From: Paracentrotus lividus
Taxonomy: Eukaryota; Echinodermata; Echinoidea; Camarodonta; Echinidae
Length of the DNA stretch: 64,000 bases
Reading direction: 5' to 3'
Assembly (NCBI GenBank): GCA_940671915.1
Contig: CALNVZ010003426.1
Coordinates: forward strand, 30,697,082-30,761,081
In this document: piece after piece, positions 60,650 to 64,000 of the stretch
Layout of the letters: every line of letters starts with the position of its first letter
How positions within the stretch are numbered: position 1 is the stretch's first letter
Notes under the pieces: model-generated
Told to the model about the DNA's origin: nothing
Databases searched by the model: none
The model's input: the letters and a program-made list of their open reading frames with translations, nothing else
Translations under genes and position numbers: made by a program

Positions 60650-61320
60650 TTATTATCACCTCCAACTCGCTGCGGGTAGATGAAATCTGTCGCCCCGGAC
60701 GATTTGAAGCGCTGCAGGAAATCCTCGATGTACATTTTACCACATCGAGGAAAATATTATATCACGCGCGGCGCGCCAGCGCCAGATGGATTTCTAGTCG
60801 ACGCGGCGGCCTGATGTTCGCTTACTATACCGCGGTGTGCATGCAATGCAATGCGCTAGCTAGATCACGGAAGCACTGCATGCATACAAGCGGCTAGATC
60901 GCCTCACTGTCCGCCTACTATACCGCGGTGTGCATGCAATGCAATGCGCTAGCTAAATCACGGAATCACTGTATCAATATCACTGCATGCACTATGGATA
61001 ACAAGCGGCTAGATCGCCGTGTCGATGCGTGTCGCAGTAAAAGTTATATCAGTAAATAAGCATCAAAGAATAGTACTAGTGTGTAAGACAATTTCTCATC
61101 CAGAAGTACGGAAGTCTGGAAAACATTCCCAACTTAATAACTACTCACTATAAGATCGTCTTTATCCATGATTATCCATGATATGCGCATGCAACCTCGT
61201 GGTTTCTTGTGCATTTTGTGCAGAAGCATTGCAGCAACGATGCAGCGCAGTGCACGTGTGGCAATGACGTAATCCTCCAAATCAGGCCTAGGCGCCTCGA
61301 TGACGATGATCGAGAGAGGA
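60650..61320. repeat. CpG-rich block with 94-bp-offset tandem duplication
   Basis: TACTATACCGCGGTGTGCAT through GCGGCTAGATCGCC occurs at 60,823-60,903 and again at 60,917-61,018, the second copy with a 20-bp insertion. The words GCATGC, GCTAGC and CCGCGG recur. CpG is much denser than in the surroundings (GCGCGGCGCGCC near 60,760). It could be a CpG-rich regulatory segment or a repeat; no TATA or exon start could be assigned. Confidence 0.75.
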
Positions 61321-61741
61321 AAATAAAAAAAGGACTCCGTACGTGGTTTATATTCTGTTTTGTTTTTTTATTTTTTATTTAACGCATCTTTGCATTTATT
61401 CTTTATTACTTTTTTTTTGGCGTCAGTTTTTCATACTGCCGTCTCATAACTCGATCCCTTCCTCCCCATTCTTCTATCCCCTTCCTTCTTCATCGACGTC
61501 TTCCTCTTCTATTGTCCCAGAATATCATTTAATCTTCATAAAATATTCAATGTTCTTTTCTTATATGCACCTTTCAGCTTTACGCTTAGGGCTACTTGTG
61601 TTATTATTTAGTTTAAAGACTTCTCTTTAAATTATATTTTAGTTATTGCAATGTGCTTATTTTTCATATTTTGACTTTTAAATAAGCAATCACTTATTCA
61701 ATGTTTTTGTTCTTGGGGTTTTTGTTTTTTCGGTTTGTTTG

Positions 61742-61772
<31 letters not shown>

Positions 61773-61954
61773 TAGTAGGCTATATTAATTATTAAAATTG
61801 TGGTGACGACGATGATATGGTGGTGGTGGTGATATGGTGATGGTAATGGGTAATGATGATCATGATGCTGATATGGTGGTGGTGTTAATGTTTGGTGATG
61901 ATGATCATCTTTATCACCATGTTGCCTATATATGAAGCTGATTGGGATGTGCGA

Positions 61955-62355
61955 AAGCCCGCCTCACACGTGCGATTTTGCTGCGATGCGATTTTTGGAA
62001 CAATGGCAATGTTTCGTTATTAAATGTGACATATTCCATCATCAAAATTATCTTATGAGAGGCAGAAAATGTTAGAAACAAGCAAGCGATTTTTCCCCCA
62101 ATGCGATCCGTTAATTGGGAGTAAATGTCAATAAGTTTAAAATCGCAAGATCGCTGTGACGTCACTGCGATATAGAAACAATTTGATTTTATACTGAGAA
62201 GGGGGTCGTAATTAGCCGTGAATTACAATTTTATATTCACAGGAATACCAAGAACTTTGGACAGCTTTAATTTCCTTGTTTGAATGTCCACATCAATAAT
62301 AACAGTCTTCTCAAAAATCGAATCGCAGCACTAAATCGCAGTGTGAGACGGGCTT
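61955..62355. mobile_element. 401-bp MITE, ends AAGCCCG(C/T)CTCACAC
   Basis: Left AAGCCCGCCTCACACGTGCG then ATTTTGCTGCGATGCGATTT. The right end, reversed, reads AAGCCCGTCTCACACTGCGA then TTTAGTGCTGCGATTCGATT. Arms are about 45 bp with small indels, and GCGAT words recur inside. No protein is encoded. Confidence 0.85.
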
Positions 62356-64000
62356 AAAAGTGAAACAAACAACACAATTTCTTATTCGTTAGTAGACAAA
62401 ATGCGTTAGGACCATATGGATGAGACTGGACCAACTGGTAGAGTGGGTATTTATGCATTACCCCCTCTTTCTTTGGACCACCCCCGCCACAACAAGCAGG
62501 CGCGGTCCAGCCCCCCCCCCCCCCTTAGCAAAGAAAAAAAAAGAAAAAAGAAAAAAGGGGAAAAGGAAAGGAAAATAAAAATAATAATAAAAGGGAAGCA
62601 AAGTAAAAATACTCTTAGACGACGAAAGGTGCCGACTTGACCCACGAAAAAAGAATTGAGAAGAACCTTTGGCTCGCCCGTGTAACGGTTAAAAAAATTG
62701 GTGTACCAAAATCTTAAATTCCGATTTTGGGCCCCCTGTAATGAAATCCTGCACCGCCACTGACAACAAACAACAACAACAAAACTTTCCCAGGCCATTA
62801 TTGTGGCTGCCCCCGGCCTTGTTTTGGACATGCATGCAGAACATAACACGGTATATAACACTAGTACTCAAATCAAGATTTACCTCATTACGTATTCATA
62901 TTTTCTATTTTTAGATGCTGGTGTACACCATACACACACACACCGTACACCACGTACGTGTGTGTTATGTGTAAAGTTTCATACGCATATGCGCTATATA
63001 ATCACTGTAATTGATATTAATACACGCGGAGGTCGATTGTATATGTCGATAAATCTAAAGAGAAAAAATACAATTTTTGTGACATGTGACAATTGCCCAA
63101 AACATTCGTAACATTCAAATGTTGTATGTTTCAAAACTGCACTCAAATCTCATCTGTCAAAATGCCTTCAAGTAGTTTCCATCATTTTCTTCATTGCTTT
63201 TTTCATTTATCACCACCCCCTCCATAAAGTTTTGCTCCTCTTGAGCACATGATTATTATGTGGAGACAGCGCTAAGAATAGTCATGTTATTATTATTTCG
63301 TTCACTACCAGCTATTCAATCGAATGAATTATCGGAAGCTTAACTGTAACGCACTTTTATAATTGCTAGGTATCATATTTTTTTAATCGCGAAATGAAAT
63401 GAAATGAAAATAGCAATACCCAAATCAAACGTCCTTTTAATCTCACTCCAATCCCCCCCCCCCTTCTCTGAATTGGTAACTTATGAGGGTGCTGCAGTTT
63501 TGAATGTCATGCCACTTTGGTCTACTCCCGCGTGATCTCCCTAATTTTGTGGGTGTATTATGGTACAACATGTCTATATACAATTCTGTTTACAATCATT
63601 CCATTTACTATTCATTTACTTAGGTAGGATTGGGGGGGGGTGCGGTGTCCAGACACATAACAAAAATAAGCTTGGTTTTCATTAAGATTAAGCGAAATGT
63701 ATGTTAATACTTCTATCACCATCAATATTTGTTCTCCACAATATTTTCTGACATTTTGTGCTGAAAAATTCTCAAAGATATTGATTTTAAACCCTTTCAA
63801 ATGACTGGTTAAATTGATGTCCGGATATCCAACTAATTGTCATGTAGCACATTTTTATAAATTTTCTGATTTCCAGTAAGGCATTGCGGCTATCCCGGAG
63901 TGATGGGGGAGGGACGTGTCCCCCCTCGATTTTTTTTTTTGGGGGGGCTGGGTGGTGAATTGTGAGCTGTAGTAGGAATAGAATAAGATGGCTTTAATAA
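62356..64000. other. Right edge, no gene recognised
   Basis: Contains a C13-like run with an A/G-rich block (62,509-62,620), a short GGACCAAC/GGACCATA stretch reminiscent of the GGTCTAA foldback (about 62,408-62,440), an AC-rich patch near 62,935 and C/G runs at 63,452, 63,632 and 63,942. AP2A exon 1 was not found here. Confidence 0.4.

Noticed and set aside
60577-60897. 106-codon plus-strand frame
   Set aside because: Runs into the tandemly duplicated CpG-rich block and has no recognisable domain.
61343-61630. Hydrophobic frame of 95 codons
   Set aside because: T-rich, pyrimidine-biased sequence gives Phe/Leu/Ser strings; no supporting signal.

Overview
The window looks like about 64 kb of an animal nuclear genome, AT-rich and full of repeats. 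It carries one recognisable protein-coding gene with many short exons and canonical GT-AG introns. The protein, the foldback and MITE content, the LINE and SINE types and a strongly over-represented palindrome (TAGGCCTA) all fit a marine deuterostome. A sea urchin or another echinoderm is my best guess, but this is inference: nothing in the window fixes the species.

Layout. Bases 1-1,010 are a 34-bp tandem satellite. From about 1 to 31 kb I see no host gene I can name. This stretch is a mosaic of non-autonomous DNA transposons: two 1-kb Tc1-like elements, several MITEs, a foldback element built from iterated GGTCTAA motifs and a 1,061-bp near-complete palindrome. It also holds a LINE 3' end, microsatellites and many homopolymer C/G runs. 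From about 30.4 to 37.3 kb the sequence is repeat-poor, and its right part is probably the 3' UTR and downstream flank of the gene.

The gene runs right to left on the minus strand from 58,999 to 37,339. It encodes alpha-adaptin, the large alpha subunit of the AP-2 clathrin adaptor. I could place 21 consecutive exons with intact reading frame and phases, giving 930 residues to the stop codon. Only the first 45 or so residues are missing, and they must lie beyond the right edge. Twenty exons are joined by ordinary-looking GT-AG introns plus one clear exception. The intron between exons 16 and 17 starts ATATCCTTT, carries TCCTTGAC 13 nt before its end and terminates in AC, which is the textbook signature of a U12-type AT-AC intron. 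Only this choice of splice sites keeps the frame open.

The introns hold a nested piggyBac-like MITE (TTAA target sites), TTCGCG-type MITEs, a second GGTCTAA foldback and a LINE C-terminal fragment. An inverted pair of tRNA-derived SINEs flanks exons 11-12. Two partial exon duplications each lie exactly 177 bp from their parent. Right of 59 kb come intron 5' sequence, a CpG-richer tandem duplication and another 400-bp MITE. I found no new multi-gene system. The most interesting points are the U12 intron, the SINE pair, the exon-edge duplications, the large palindrome, the iterated foldback family and the TAGGCCTA word.
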